A model generated the notes under the pieces. That model worked only from the letters and a program-made list of their open reading frames with translations, ran no database searches and was not told where the DNA came from. A DNA stretch of 64,000 nt, taken from assembly GCF_013387485.1 (NCBI RefSeq), contig NZ_JABBXB010000001.1, positions 578,001-642,000 on the forward strand. Direction: 5' to 3'. This DNA comes from Stenotrophomonas sp. SAM-B. GTDB lineage: Bacteria > Pseudomonadota > Gammaproteobacteria > Xanthomonadales > Xanthomonadaceae. Positions 42,315-51,624 of the stretch are shown here, piece after piece (the first letter of the stretch is position 1; each line of letters starts with the position of its first letter). The position numbers and the translations under genes are program-made.

Positions 42315-45188
42315 ATGAACAACCTGCATCACCGCCCGCTGGCGGTTGCCGTATCGCTGTGCCTGCTGCTGGCTGCGCCGGCCCTGGCCAGCGCGCAGGA
42401 CGCGCCACGCAGTACTACCGACCTCGACCGGGTGGAAGTGACCGGCAGCCGCATCAAGCGGGCCGAGGTGGAAGGGCAGGTGCCGATCCAGACCCTGACC
42501 CGCACCGAGATCGAGCGCACCGGCCTGACCTCGATCGGCGATGTGCTGCAGCAGCTGACCGGTTCCGGTTCGGCGCTCAATGCGAAGTTCAATTCCTCGG
42601 GAAATTTCGGCTTCCCGCCGGATGGCAGCGGCGTGGGCGCGGGCTCGGCCCAGGTCGATCTGCGCCATCTGGGCGCCAAGCGGGTCCTGGTGCTGGTCGA
42701 CGGCATCCGTTGGGTCAATGAGTCCTCCGCATCCGGCGTGGGCGCAGCGACCGATCTGAACACCATTCCGCTGGCCATCGTCGAGCGTATCGAAGTGCTC
42801 GAAGATGGTGCCTCTTCGCTGTACGGCTCCGACGCCATCGCCGGTGTGGTGAACATTATCACCCGCCGCGAATTCGACGGCGCGCAGGTGACGATGAACT
42901 ACGGCGAGTACAGCAAGGGCGACGGCACCCAGAAGGGCGTGGACCTGGCGTGGGGCACCCGCGGCGACCGCTACAGCCTGTTCCTCGGCGCCAGCTGGAC
43001 CAAGCAGGATCCGGTGTATGCGCGCGACCGCGAGCAGTCGCGCTTCCCGATCCCGGGCACCGGACTGGCGTTCGGCAGTGGCGGCATTCCGCAGGGGCGC
43101 TTCAAGATCATCGACCCCACTTCCGGATTGTTGCAGGACATCGTGCCCAATACCGGGGTGAGCAACCCACGTTACGACGGCAGTGCCGGCTGCACCCGCA
43201 GCGATGATTACCACTGCTTCACTTCCGCCGACCGCTTCAACTTCGCCGACTACAACATGGTGCTCACCCCGTCCGAGCGGAAGGGCATCTTCGGGCAGTT
43301 CCGTTTCGACCTCACCGATGACATCCAGTGGTACATCAAGGCACTGGGCAACCGCCGCGAATCCACCAACCAGGCCGCACCCGAGCCGCTGTTCTTCGGC
43401 CCCGATGGCGCCACCGGCAATCCGCTGGCGGACAATATCGTGGTCTCCGGGCTCAACCCGTATAACCCGTTCGGCTTCGATCTGGTTGCATCGGACAATA
43501 TGATCTTGATCGGCCGCCGCCCGGTGGAAGGCGGCGCGCGCGTATACGAGCAGGAGGTCAACACCCAGTACTTCGCCACCGGTCTGGTCGGCCAGTTCCA
43601 GGCGGCGGACCGCAGCTGGTTCTGGGACCTCAACGGGATGTACAGCAAGAACAAGGCCGAGCAGACCAACTACGGCAGCTACGACATCTACAAGGTCAAC
43701 ATGGCGCTGGGCGATCCGGCGGTGTGCGCGGCCACGCCCGGCTGCGTGCCGCTGAACATCTTCGGTGGCGTGGGCTCGATCACGCCGGACATGCTGCGCT
43801 GGATCCAGCCGGTGGTGCGCGACCGCAGCCAGAACGAGTTGAGCCTGTTCACCGCCAACCTCAGCAGCGAACTGTTCACCCTGCCGGCCGGCCCGGTCTC
43901 GTTCGCCACCGGCTATGAGTACCGCAAGTACGAGGGCCGCTACGATCCGGATCCGCTGACCGTGATCGGCCACTACAACGGCGTGCCCTCGCTGCCCACG
44001 TCCGGCTCCTACGACGTCAACGAGGCCTACCTGGAGTTGAGCGTGCCGATCTTCGCCAAGAGCGCGCTTGGCGAGAAGCTCGACCTGAGCCTGGCAGGGC
44101 GCTACTCGGACTACTCGACCTTCGGTGGCGAGTTCACGCCGAAGTACGGCCTGCGCTGGCAGGTGACCAACGACTTCGTGCTGCGTACCAGCTATGCCGA
44201 AGGCTTCCGTGCACCGTCGATCGGCGAACTGTACGGCTCGGCCGCGCGTGCCGACCTGCAGCTGTTCGATCCCTGCTCGGTCGGGCTGGGCGGCACGCCG
44301 CCCCGCGGCAATGCGGCCAACTGCGCCGCCCTCGGCGTGCCTGGTGGCTTCCAGCAGGCCAACTCGCAGATTTCGGTCACCACCGGCGGCAACGCCGAGC
44401 TGGATCCGGAGCGCTCGCGCAGCTTCAGTGCCGGCTTCGTGTGGAGCCCGTGGTTCGGCAGCAATGCGTCCTGGTCGGAGCGCTTCGATGTCGAGGTGAC
44501 GTTCTACCGCCACCACATCGAAGGCGCGATCCAGGCGATCGACGCCCAGACCCAGCTCGACCTGTGCGTGGATACGCTGGACCCGCTGTACTGTGCCGGC
44601 ATCTCGCGGGCCTCCACCGGCGCGGTCAGCAGCTTCAACAACCGGCTGACCAACCTGGGCTCGATCAAGACCGATGGCTGGGATGTGGACCTGTTCTGGA
44701 CCCTGCCGCAGACGGAGATCGGCCAGTTCAAGCTGGGCTGGCAGAACACCTTCGTCGGGCGTTACGAGGCCTTGGGGGCCGCGGGACAGAAGCAGCCGCA
44801 GGAGCCGGGCGTGGAAGTGGCCGACAGCTCGATTCCGGAATGGACCAGCAATGCCACGCTGAGCTGGAACCTGTCCAACTGGAACGCCTCCTGGACGGTG
44901 CGCCATATCTCCAAGCTCACCGAAGAGTGCGGCGATGTGGCCGCCTTCCCGATCTGCGGCAACCAGGCCGAGGGCACCAACGAACTGGCGGCGACCACCT
45001 TCCACGACATGCAGGTGGGCTACAAGGTCGACTGGATGAAGGGGCTGCAGCTCAGCGCCGGCCTGAACAACGTGTTCGACAAGGATCCGCCGATCTGCCT
45101 GTCATGCTCGCTCAACGGCTACGACGCCTCGACCTACGACATCCCGCGCGGACGTTACTGGTACGTGCGCGCGGACCTGCGGTTCTGA
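42315..45188 (+). CDS. TonB-dependent receptor with six cysteine pairs
   Basis: Outer-membrane receptor of 957 residues; signal peptide ends near LASAQ. The plug carries [20 protein letters not shown] and [20 protein letters not shown]. The C-terminus ends in [11 protein letters not shown]. The mature protein has twelve Cys in six close pairs (for example [26 protein letters not shown]), which suggests disulfides in surface loops. I chose ATG 42315 with GAGAGAGA upstream; an in-frame ATG at 42264 after AAAGGAG would add 17 residues before the signal. Substrate unknown; xanthomonads use this class for peptides, sugars and metals. Confidence 0.88.
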   Translation: MNNLHHRPLAVAVSLCLLLAAPALASAQDAPRSTTDLDRVEVTGSRIKRAEVEGQVPIQTLTRTEIERTGLTSIGDVLQQLTGSGSALNAKFNSSGNFGFPPDGSGVGAGSAQVDLRHLGAKRVLVLVDGIRWVNESSASGVGAATDLNTIPLAIVERIEVLEDGASSLYGSDAIAGVVNIITRREFDGAQVTMNYGEYSKGDGTQKGVDLAWGTRGDRYSLFLGASWTKQDPVYARDREQSRFPIPGTGLAFGSGGIPQGRFKIIDPTSGLLQDIVPNTGVSNPRYDGSAGCTRSDDYHCFTSADRFNFADYNMVLTPSERKGIFGQFRFDLTDDIQWYIKALGNRRESTNQAAPEPLFFGPDGATGNPLADNIVVSGLNPYNPFGFDLVASDNMILIGRRPVEGGARVYEQEVNTQYFATGLVGQFQAADRSWFWDLNGMYSKNKAEQTNYGSYDIYKVNMALGDPAVCAATPGCVPLNIFGGVGSITPDMLRWIQPVVRDRSQNELSLFTANLSSELFTLPAGPVSFATGYEYRKYEGRYDPDPLTVIGHYNGVPSLPTSGSYDVNEAYLELSVPIFAKSALGEKLDLSLAGRYSDYSTFGGEFTPKYGLRWQVTNDFVLRTSYAEGFRAPSIGELYGSAARADLQLFDPCSVGLGGTPPRGNAANCAALGVPGGFQQANSQISVTTGGNAELDPERSRSFSAGFVWSPWFGSNASWSERFDVEVTFYRHHIEGAIQAIDAQTQLDLCVDTLDPLYCAGISRASTGAVSSFNNRLTNLGSIKTDGWDVDLFWTLPQTEIGQFKLGWQNTFVGRYEALGAAGQKQPQEPGVEVADSSIPEWTSNATLSWNLSNWNASWTVRHISKLTEECGDVAAFPICGNQAEGTNELAATTFHDMQVGYKVDWMKGLQLSAGLNNVFDKDPPICLSCSLNGYDASTYDIPRGRYWYVRADLRF

Positions 45189-45211
45189 TCGCGGGCTGAT
45201 GCGGAGGTGAT

Positions 45212-45242
45212 CCACCGGGGCGCCATCACGGCGCCCCGGTGG
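45212..45242 (+). terminator. Strong hairpin after the TonB receptor
   Basis: Thirteen-bp perfect stem CCACCGGGGCGCC / GGCGCCCCGGTGG around ATCAC. No T run. Confidence 0.65.
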
Positions 45243-45362
45243 CGGCTTGCAGCAGTACCGGTCAGGCGCCCCGCTGCGTGCAGGGACGGACAAATGCGTT
45301 GCGCACACCGGCCATCGCGGGTGCCTGGCATGCTGGCGCATTCTGCGTCAGGCATCATGGGG

Positions 45363-45385
45363 AGCCGGCCAGCGGCCGGCACTAC
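45363..45385 (-). repeat. Single SMAG repeat
   Basis: AGCCGGCCAGCGGCCGGCAC plus TAC, the inverted form of the main unit, 22 bases before the LysE gene start. Confidence 0.85.
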
Positions 45386-45407
45386 CCCTCTCCTGAACTG
45401 CATTGCC

Positions 45408-46034
45408 ATGAACCTGCATACCTGGTGGATCTTCGCCGTCACCGTGTTCGTCCTGTGCGGCACGCCCGGCCCGAACATGCTGCACGTGATGACCCGCAGC
45501 GTGCGGGTCGGCTTCCGCCGCAGCATCGCGGCCATGGCCGGCTGCCTGACCGCGCTGGTGCTGGCCTTGGCGATCTCCGCCGCCGGGCTGGGCGCGGTGC
45601 TCAAGGCGTCGCCGATGGTGTTCGACGTGCTGCGCTATGCCGGCGTGGCGTATCTGGTCTACCTGGGCATCAAGGCCTGGCGTGGCGGTGATGCGCCGAT
45701 CGACGTGGGCAGCACCACGGCGCTGGTGCCCAGTTCGCGCACCGTACTGTTCCGCGACGGCTTCATCATCGGCATCAGCAACCCGAAGCTGCTGCTGTTC
45801 GCCTCCGCGTTCCTGCCGCAGTTCGTCGATCTCGCCCAGCCGCAGCTGCCGCAGTTCGTGATCCTGGTGGGCACCTTCGCGGTGATGGAGATGTTCTGGT
45901 ACGCGGTGTACGCCGCCGGCGGTCGCGGCCTGGCCGGTCATCTGGCCAAGCCGGGGCTGCGCAAGGTGTTCGACCGCGTGGTGGGCACGATCTTCATCGG
46001 GTTTGGATTGGCGCTGCTGCGCGCGCGACCGTAG
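45408..46034 (+). CDS. LysE/RhtB-family amino-acid exporter
   Basis: Inner-membrane exporter of 208 residues with about six helices. I start at ATG 45408; the protein then begins MNLHTWWIFAVTVFVLCGTPGPN, where TPGPN is the hallmark of the LysE/RhtB family. ISNPKLLLFASAFLPQF is the second family motif. The substrate (homoserine, threonine, lysine or another amine) cannot be read from sequence. No regulator is adjacent. Confidence 0.9.
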   Translation: MNLHTWWIFAVTVFVLCGTPGPNMLHVMTRSVRVGFRRSIAAMAGCLTALVLALAISAAGLGAVLKASPMVFDVLRYAGVAYLVYLGIKAWRGGDAPIDVGSTTALVPSSRTVLFRDGFIIGISNPKLLLFASAFLPQFVDLAQPQLPQFVILVGTFAVMEMFWYAVYAAGGRGLAGHLAKPGLRKVFDRVVGTIFIGFGLALLRARP

Positions 46035-46186
46035 TCGGGCTGATGTGACAGCCCGGACAGCAGAGACGTCAATGGCGCGCTAGTGGGCGGCATCAACGCA
46101 GAAACAACCTTCATTTCGAGGCATCGCTGCACTCCGACGCATCTAGTCTGCTGAATGCCAACTCGGCAAACCTTTAGGAGGACGCA

Positions 46187-46345
46187 ATGAAGAAGACTCT
46201 CTCTGCATCGCTGCAGGCCGCAGCGCTGGGGCAAACAGTCTACGGGTGCATGGATATCTGGAACGGCGTGGCGATGCCGTGTGCAGCAATGACCGCGATC
46301 CTGCTGATGGCCCTAGGTCTCCATCTACGCACGCGGGCCGCGTGA
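46187..46345 (+). CDS. Small hydrophobic protein, 52 residues
   Basis: Short open frame with an almost ideal Shine-Dalgarno (TAGGAGGAC, 46175-46183) a few bases before its ATG. It begins MKKTLSASLQAAALGQTVYG, continues with MDIWNGVAMP and a hydrophobic stretch (TAILLMALGL), and ends RTRAA. One or two short membrane helices are possible. A bidirectional terminator follows 40 bases later. The region before it is lower in GC than its surroundings. I do not recognise the protein, and it may be lineage-specific. Confidence 0.5.
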   Translation: MKKTLSASLQAAALGQTVYGCMDIWNGVAMPCAAMTAILLMALGLHLRTRAA

Positions 46346-46387
46346 GTGGAGGAGGCTGCGGGACGCGCGGATGAACGATGAAAATGC

Positions 46388-46414
46388 AAAAGGCCGGGAA
46401 ACTCCCGGCCTTTT
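46388..46414. terminator. Bidirectional terminator
   Basis: AAAAGGCCGGG / CCCGGCCTTTT around AAACT, serving the small ORF on the left and the siderophore receptor on the right. Confidence 0.92.
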
Positions 46415-46442
46415 GTTTCTCATTTCATGGCTGTTCCGAACG

Positions 46443-48599
46443 TCAGAACGACCAGTTGAATGTGATCGACCCGTTCCGGCCATCGCCGTAGGCGCCATAG
46501 CCGGTGATCTGCGAGAGGTACTTCTTGTCGAGCAGGTTGTTGAGGTTGGCCTGCACGCTGAACTCCGGGGAGATGCGGTAGCGCACGAAGGCACTCACCA
46601 GCGCGTAGCCTTCCTGTTCGAAGCGGCCAAGGTCTGGGATCGGATAGTAGATCCGATTCTGCCAGTTGGCGCCGCCACCGACCGTCAGTGCGGTGAGCGA
46701 CTGCGGGGTGTAGCTGGTGAAAAGCTTGATCGTGGTCTGCGGCAGGTTCGTGTTGATGTCCGCGCCGTCTATGTCCTTCGCCACGTACCGTGACGCACCG
46801 AAGGTGGCGTTCCAGCCCGGAGCGAGCTCGCCGTTGAGTTCGAACTCAACGCCTCGGCTTACGGTGCCGCGCGCGGCGATGTAGGCCGTTTCGAGTTCAT
46901 TGCCGTCTACCTTGTCCATCGTGGGCTGGCCCACATTGTCCTGCTCGATGCGGAACACAGCTAGCGATGCGTTAAGGCGGTTATCGAACCACGCCCCCTT
47001 GACGCCCACTTCATAGCTCTTGCCATCGACCGGATCCAGGTAGCTGCCCGACTTGGTGCGCAGCGTCTGCGGCTGGAAGATCTCAGTGTAGCTGGCGTAG
47101 GTGGAGTATGTGCCGTTGAGGTCGTAGACCAGACCCGCATACGGGGTGGTGACCTTGTGCGAACGGTCGGCGCCTTCGCCTTCGCTCTTCCAGTCGGTGT
47201 AACGGGCACCAAGGATCAGCTTCAACGGATCGGCCAGCGAGAGGCGGGTCGCCGCGTAGCCGGCCTTCTGGGTGATGGTGCCCTGGCTGGCCAGGCTCAG
47301 CGGATTCCAGTTCGGTTCCGGGAAGTTGCCGGTCCAGTTGAGATAGTTGTCGATCGGACCCCACGCGGACCCGGCGCCGCCGATCTGGAAGTCACCGTAG
47401 TTGGCGTACTCGCGCTTGTTGTAGCTCAGGCCAGCCATGAACTGGTGCTCGCGGCCGAACAGCTGGAACGGACCTTCCACGAAGCCGTCCACGCTGTCGA
47501 CTTTGCGCTCGGTGTTGTACAAACCGGCCATCGGCGTGATGCCGCTGCCGGTCACCTTGTCGAACGCGGTGTACGAAGGGTAGAACAGCTTGTCGTTGGC
47601 GTTGGTCTTGTCGTGGGTCGCGCCGACCTTGATCTTCCAGTCATTGGCGAAGGCGTGTTCCAGCGTGGCGAACAGGCGCTTGCTGGTGGTGTCCCAGTAG
47701 GTCCAGCCCGGGTTGGCGCTGAAGGACTCGTCGTACGGTGTGGGCGTGCCGTCGGAGTACCACATCGGGAAGCCCCCCCAGGTCGCGCCGTTGGCCCGCT
47801 TCTGCTGGTAGTCGTAGCCCACGCTCAGCTGAGTGTCCGGGGTCAGGTCGGCGTCGATCACCGCATAGCCCAGCGTCTTGTGCTGGTCGTAGCGGTCCAT
47901 CTGCGATTCGGTGTCCAGGTAGCTGCCGATCACGCGCGCGCGCACCGAGCCGCTGGCGTTCAGCGGGGTGGTCACGTCCACCGTGCTGCGGGTGCGGCCC
48001 CAGCTGCCGACGTTGACCGACACGTTGCCGGTCAGCTCGGCGCTGTCGGCATGCTTGCGGATCAGGTTCACCGAGGCGGACGGGTTGCCGGCGCCGGACA
48101 GCAGGCCGGTGGCGCCACGCACCACTTCCACGCGGTCATACAGGGCCAGGTCCAGGCCGGAATCGCCGTAGCTCCAGTTCTGCACCATCTGCGTCGGCAG
48201 GCCGTCGAACTGGTAGCTGTCGATGTAGAAGCCGCGCGCGTAGAACTCGGTGCGCTCGGTATCGGACTGGGTGCTGCTCACGCCGGTGGTGTTGGCGAGG
48301 ACGTCGATGATGTCATCGAGGTTCTGATCCTCGATGCGCTGGTGGCTGATGATGCTGACCGACTGCGGGATCTCGCGCGGGGCCAGATCGAAGCGGGTAC
48401 CGGCCGAGGTCCTGCGGACCGAATAGCCTTCGGCGCGCTCGCCCTTGACCACGATCCTGTCCAGGGTGGTGGCGTCGGCGGTGGCATCCTGCGCGAACGC
48501 TGGCGCGACAGCGAGGGTGCACAGGGCCACCAGCAAGGCCTGCGGCAGCGGGCGGCGGTGCATCGACGGGCGGGACAGCGCGTGGGCGGAGCGGGTCAT
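46443..48599 (-). CDS. TonB-dependent siderophore receptor (FhuE/FpvA type)
   Basis: Outer-membrane ferric-siderophore receptor of 718 residues from ATG 48599. Signal peptide after MHRRPLPQALLVALCTLAVA. The plug has REIPQSVSIISHQRIEDQ, a hallmark of the TIGR01783 siderophore class, and VEVVRGATGLLSGAGNPSAS. The C-terminus ends FGRNGSITFNWSF-like, with final Phe. Upstream in-frame ATGs (48629, 48734) would add a basic, proline-rich leader that does not look like a signal. A Fur-box-like promoter lies about 160 bases upstream, so iron repression is likely. The specific siderophore is not evident. Confidence 0.9.
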   Translation of the reverse strand: MTRSAHALSRPSMHRRPLPQALLVALCTLAVAPAFAQDATADATTLDRIVVKGERAEGYSVRRTSAGTRFDLAPREIPQSVSIISHQRIEDQNLDDIIDVLANTTGVSSTQSDTERTEFYARGFYIDSYQFDGLPTQMVQNWSYGDSGLDLALYDRVEVVRGATGLLSGAGNPSASVNLIRKHADSAELTGNVSVNVGSWGRTRSTVDVTTPLNASGSVRARVIGSYLDTESQMDRYDQHKTLGYAVIDADLTPDTQLSVGYDYQQKRANGATWGGFPMWYSDGTPTPYDESFSANPGWTYWDTTSKRLFATLEHAFANDWKIKVGATHDKTNANDKLFYPSYTAFDKVTGSGITPMAGLYNTERKVDSVDGFVEGPFQLFGREHQFMAGLSYNKREYANYGDFQIGGAGSAWGPIDNYLNWTGNFPEPNWNPLSLASQGTITQKAGYAATRLSLADPLKLILGARYTDWKSEGEGADRSHKVTTPYAGLVYDLNGTYSTYASYTEIFQPQTLRTKSGSYLDPVDGKSYEVGVKGAWFDNRLNASLAVFRIEQDNVGQPTMDKVDGNELETAYIAARGTVSRGVEFELNGELAPGWNATFGASRYVAKDIDGADINTNLPQTTIKLFTSYTPQSLTALTVGGGANWQNRIYYPIPDLGRFEQEGYALVSAFVRYRISPEFSVQANLNNLLDKKYLSQITGYGAYGDGRNGSITFNWSF

Positions 48600-49028
48600 C
48601 GGCGTTTCCAGAAAGGCGGCAACGCGCATGGCCGGCGTCCTGGGTGGCCTGCGGCGGAGCGGAGTGGGGGCAGGCAGCGGCTGGCGGGGGGCGTGGACCC
48701 GACGCGGGCTCGATAACTGTTCGCGGGCGCGCATCCCTTACGCGACCCGGATCACACTATGGTAATAGCAATGATTCGCATCATCAACCGCATCGGGCCT
48801 CGGCACCGCTGCGCAAGGCCGGCAAGTCAGGCGCTCTCGTATTCATACTTCCCGCTGCCGAGCCTCCGCGGGCGCAGGCGCGCCTCGTGGGTCGCCGAAG
48901 CTACCCGCGCGCTGGGTTAACAGCTCCGTCGCTACCCTGAGCCTGCGCTGGGTGGACAGCCTGAGCCTTTGCGCGATCCGGCGGCCCCGCGCATGCCAGG
49001 CCGCCTTCCTCCGCTGCAGGAGATGCCC
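48600..49028. other. Divergent gap between receptor and VOC genes
   Basis: Besides the Fur-like promoter region (48759-48787) I see no gene or RNA in these 429 bases. The left part is an open extension of the receptor frame with arginine/proline-rich content; the right part leads to the VOC gene, whose GGAGA lies at 49019. Confidence 0.4.
48759..48787 (-). promoter_or_regulatory. Putative promoter with Fur-box-like site
   Basis: On the minus strand TTGATG (48787-48782) and TACCAT (48764-48759) are 17 bases apart. The spacer holds GCGAATCATTGCTATTAC, which resembles half-overlapping Fur hexamers (consensus built on AATnATT). Its place before a siderophore receptor supports the reading. Confidence 0.5.
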
Positions 49029-49508
49029 ATGGTCAGCAAGAATACGATCTGCCTCTGGTTCGACGGCACCGCTCTGGAGGCCGCCACGTTCTACGCCGCC
49101 ACCTTCCCGGACAGTGCGGTGCATGCGGTGCATCACGCACCGGGCGACTTCCCCTCCGGCAAGCAGGGGGACGTACTCACCGTCGACTTCACCGTCGCCG
49201 GCATTCCCTGCCTCGGGCTCAACGGCGGCCCGGCGTTCAAGCACAGCGAAGCGTTCTCCTTCCAGATCGCGACCGATGACCAGGCCGAGACCGACCGGCT
49301 CTGGAACGCGATCGTCGGCAATGGCGGCGAGGAAAGCGCCTGCGGCTGGTGCCGCGACAAGTGGGGCCTGTCCTGGCAGATCACCCCGCGGGTACTGACC
49401 GACGCGGTGACCAGCAAGGACCCCGCCGTGGCCCGGCGCGCGTTCGAGGCCATGATGACGATGCGCAGGATCGACGTGGCGGCCATCGAGGCGGCGGTGA
49501 AGGGCTGA
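49029..49508 (+). CDS. VOC-superfamily (PhnB-like) protein
   Basis: Protein of 159 residues in the vicinal-oxygen-chelate fold, PhnB / 3-demethylubiquinone methyltransferase-like subgroup. It starts MVSKNTICLWFDGTALEAA, contains TFPDSAVHAVHHA and GIPCLGLNGGPAFKHSEAFSFQ, and ends with the family's ARRAFEAMMTMRRIDVAAIE. Proteins of this group rarely have a proven reaction; some act in detoxification or resistance. Followed 103 bases later by an AraC-type regulator in the same direction. Confidence 0.88.
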   Translation: MVSKNTICLWFDGTALEAATFYAATFPDSAVHAVHHAPGDFPSGKQGDVLTVDFTVAGIPCLGLNGGPAFKHSEAFSFQIATDDQAETDRLWNAIVGNGGEESACGWCRDKWGLSWQITPRVLTDAVTSKDPAVARRAFEAMMTMRRIDVAAIEAAVKG

Positions 49509-49611
49509 GGCGGCCTGCGCGGCGAGCGGCAGCGGACAGCAAGAACGATCAAATGACACGCCGCGCGCTGGGTTACGCTGCGGACCCGTTCATCGGCATG
49601 GATCTGGCGGT

Positions 49612-50463
49612 ATGGGTGCGGCACGCAGGGCCCTGTGGTACATCGAAAGCCACTTTGCTGAGAACCCGTCGCTGGCCGATATCGCCGGCGTGGTCGGGCT
49701 GTCCCCGTTCCATCTCTCACGCCTGTTCCAGCTCGGCACCGGCACCTCGGTGGCGCGCTATCTGCGTGGGCGCCGGCTGACCGAAGCCGCACGCCAGCTG
49801 GCGGCTGGCGCCGGTGACATCCTCGGTGTCGCGATGGCCGCCGGGTACGGCTCGCATGCAGCATTTACCCGCGCGTTCTCCGAGCAGTTCGGGCGCTCGC
49901 CCGAGCAGGTCCGCGAGCAGGGGCTGCCTGGCCTGGCGCTGGTGGAGGCCTTGAAGCTGGACGACGCCGCCACCCCCTGCATGATCGAGCCGCATCGCGC
50001 GTACCGCGGTGCCCTGCGCGTCGCCGGTATCGGTGCACGCCATACATCCGCGACCGTCGCATCGATTCCCTCGCAGTGGCAGCGCTTGGACGAGGCGCAT
50101 GGCCTGGGCGCGGAGATCGCCTATGGGGTGTGCGGCAACAATGATGCCGACGGCGGTTTCGACTACATCGCCGGGGTGGAGATCCGTGCCTCCGCGCCCG
50201 TGCCCGCAGGCTGGCAGGCGATCTCGATCGCGCCCCGCGAGTACCTCATCGCCTGGCACGCCGGGCACATCTCGGCGATCCGTTCCACATGGTTCTGGTT
50301 GTTGAACGATTATCTGCCGGGCTCCGGCCTGACCCTCGCCGATGCACCGGACCTGGAGCGCTATGACGCGCGCTTCGATGACCGCAGCGGCCACGGCGGG
50401 GTGGAGATCTGGCTGCCCCTGGCCGACACGCTGCCCCCCAAGGAGATCGACCCATGCGAATGA
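49612..50463 (+). CDS. AraC-family regulator with GyrI-like effector domain
   Basis: Cytosolic transcription factor of 283 residues. The N-terminal two helix-turn-helices (about 1-105) show SLADIAGVVGLSPFHLSRLF and GYGSHAAFTRAFSEQFGRSP. Residues about 125-280 form a GyrI-like effector domain (YRGALRVAGIGARH to EIWLPL), as in Rob and BmrR-type regulators that bind hydrophobic compounds. The stop overlaps the start of the hydrolase gene by ten bases, so the hydrolase is probably coupled to it. The target gene is not known; the exported hydrolase and the VOC gene are candidates. Confidence 0.9.
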   Translation: MGAARRALWYIESHFAENPSLADIAGVVGLSPFHLSRLFQLGTGTSVARYLRGRRLTEAARQLAAGAGDILGVAMAAGYGSHAAFTRAFSEQFGRSPEQVREQGLPGLALVEALKLDDAATPCMIEPHRAYRGALRVAGIGARHTSATVASIPSQWQRLDEAHGLGAEIAYGVCGNNDADGGFDYIAGVEIRASAPVPAGWQAISIAPREYLIAWHAGHISAIRSTWFWLLNDYLPGSGLTLADAPDLERYDARFDDRSGHGGVEIWLPLADTLPPKEIDPCE

Positions 50464-51542
50464 CCGCCCGTTGCTGCGCCGCGCTGTTGTGGCTCTGCCT
50501 GCCCACGTTTGCCGTGGCCGCCGCGCCGCCGGTCGGAGAGCGCCACGGCATCGCGCATACGCCGAGTGCGGCCGTGCGCGATGCCGACCACCGCGACAGC
50601 GTGCGCTATACCGTGTGGTACCCGGCCCAGTCCGGTGCGCAGGAAACCGCGCTGACGATCGGCCCGCCGGGCGCGCCGTTGTTCGAGGTGGGCACGGCCG
50701 CCGCCGATGCCGCCATGGCCAAAGGACGCTGGCCGGTCCTGCTGCTCTCGCACGGCAACGGCGGCAGCGCACGGATGATGGGCTGGTTTGGCACCGCGAT
50801 GGCGCGGGCAGGGTATGTGGTGATCGCGGTGGATCATCCCGGCAACAACGGCGTGGACCCGATGACCGAGGCGGGCAGCATCCTGATGTGGAACCGCGTG
50901 GATGACCTCGCGGCCGCACTGGCCGCCGTGCAGGCCGACCCTGCGCTGGCGACGGACATCGACACCACGCGGCTGGGCATCGCGGGCTATTCGGCCGGTG
51001 GGTTCACGGCCCTGGTCGCCGCGGGTGCCCGGCCGGATGTGCAGCGGCTGCTGGCGTTCTGCCGCGCGCATCCCGCCGATGGAGTCTGCGCGCCCCAGGC
51101 GGAGAACCCGACGCTGACGCTGGCGCGCCGGATACGCGTGGCGGCCACCCCCGAACTCGCCCCGTGGGTCGCCACGTCGGGAGACGATCGCGCCCTCCCG
51201 GGTGTCCGCGCGGTGTTCCTGATCGCCCCGGCGATGGTGCAGGCCTTCGCGCCGGAGGAACTGGGCAAGGTGCCGTCGCCGGTCTCCATCATCGTCGGAG
51301 CGGGCGACACGGTGGCAGCGCCCGCCACCAACAGCGAGGTCGCGGCCGCGGCACTTCCGAAGGCGAGGCTGACCACCCTGCCGGCGGTCGGCCACTACGA
51401 TTTCCTGTCCAGCTGCACCGCGCTCGGAAAGACGCGCGTCGGTGCACTGTGCCAGGTGGCGGCCGACCAGAACGCCACGCACGGCGCCGCGATCACCGAA
51501 GCCACGGCCTTGTTCGACGCGGCGTTGTCGGCCACGCGCTGA
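50454..51542 (+). CDS. Exported alpha/beta hydrolase (dienelactone-hydrolase-like)
   Basis: Secreted or periplasmic hydrolase of 362 residues. Signal peptide MTARCCAALLWLCLPTFAVA after a short start; AAGGAG precedes the ATG. The nucleophile elbow is GIAGYSAGGFTAL, the oxyanion region HGNGGSARMM, and the catalytic His is likely in LPAVGHYDFLSSC. Several Cys suggest disulfides. Similar to platelet-activating-factor acetylhydrolase-like and dienelactone hydrolase-like proteins; the substrate is unknown. Coupled to the AraC regulator upstream. Confidence 0.85.
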   Translation: MRMTARCCAALLWLCLPTFAVAAAPPVGERHGIAHTPSAAVRDADHRDSVRYTVWYPAQSGAQETALTIGPPGAPLFEVGTAAADAAMAKGRWPVLLLSHGNGGSARMMGWFGTAMARAGYVVIAVDHPGNNGVDPMTEAGSILMWNRVDDLAAALAAVQADPALATDIDTTRLGIAGYSAGGFTALVAAGARPDVQRLLAFCRAHPADGVCAPQAENPTLTLARRIRVAATPELAPWVATSGDDRALPGVRAVFLIAPAMVQAFAPEELGKVPSPVSIIVGAGDTVAAPATNSEVAAAALPKARLTTLPAVGHYDFLSSCTALGKTRVGALCQVAADQNATHGAAITEATALFDAALSATR

Positions 51543-51624
51543 TGCGGGGGCGTGCCCCGTCCCGGCAGCCCTCAGGATCAGCGGGAGAGCAGCGTCGGCC
51601 GACGATCCGCAATATCCTGTGCGG

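Noticed and set aside
45938..46234. Minus-strand frame over the LysE 3' end
   Set aside because: No family match, no ribosome-binding site, overlaps two plus-strand genes.
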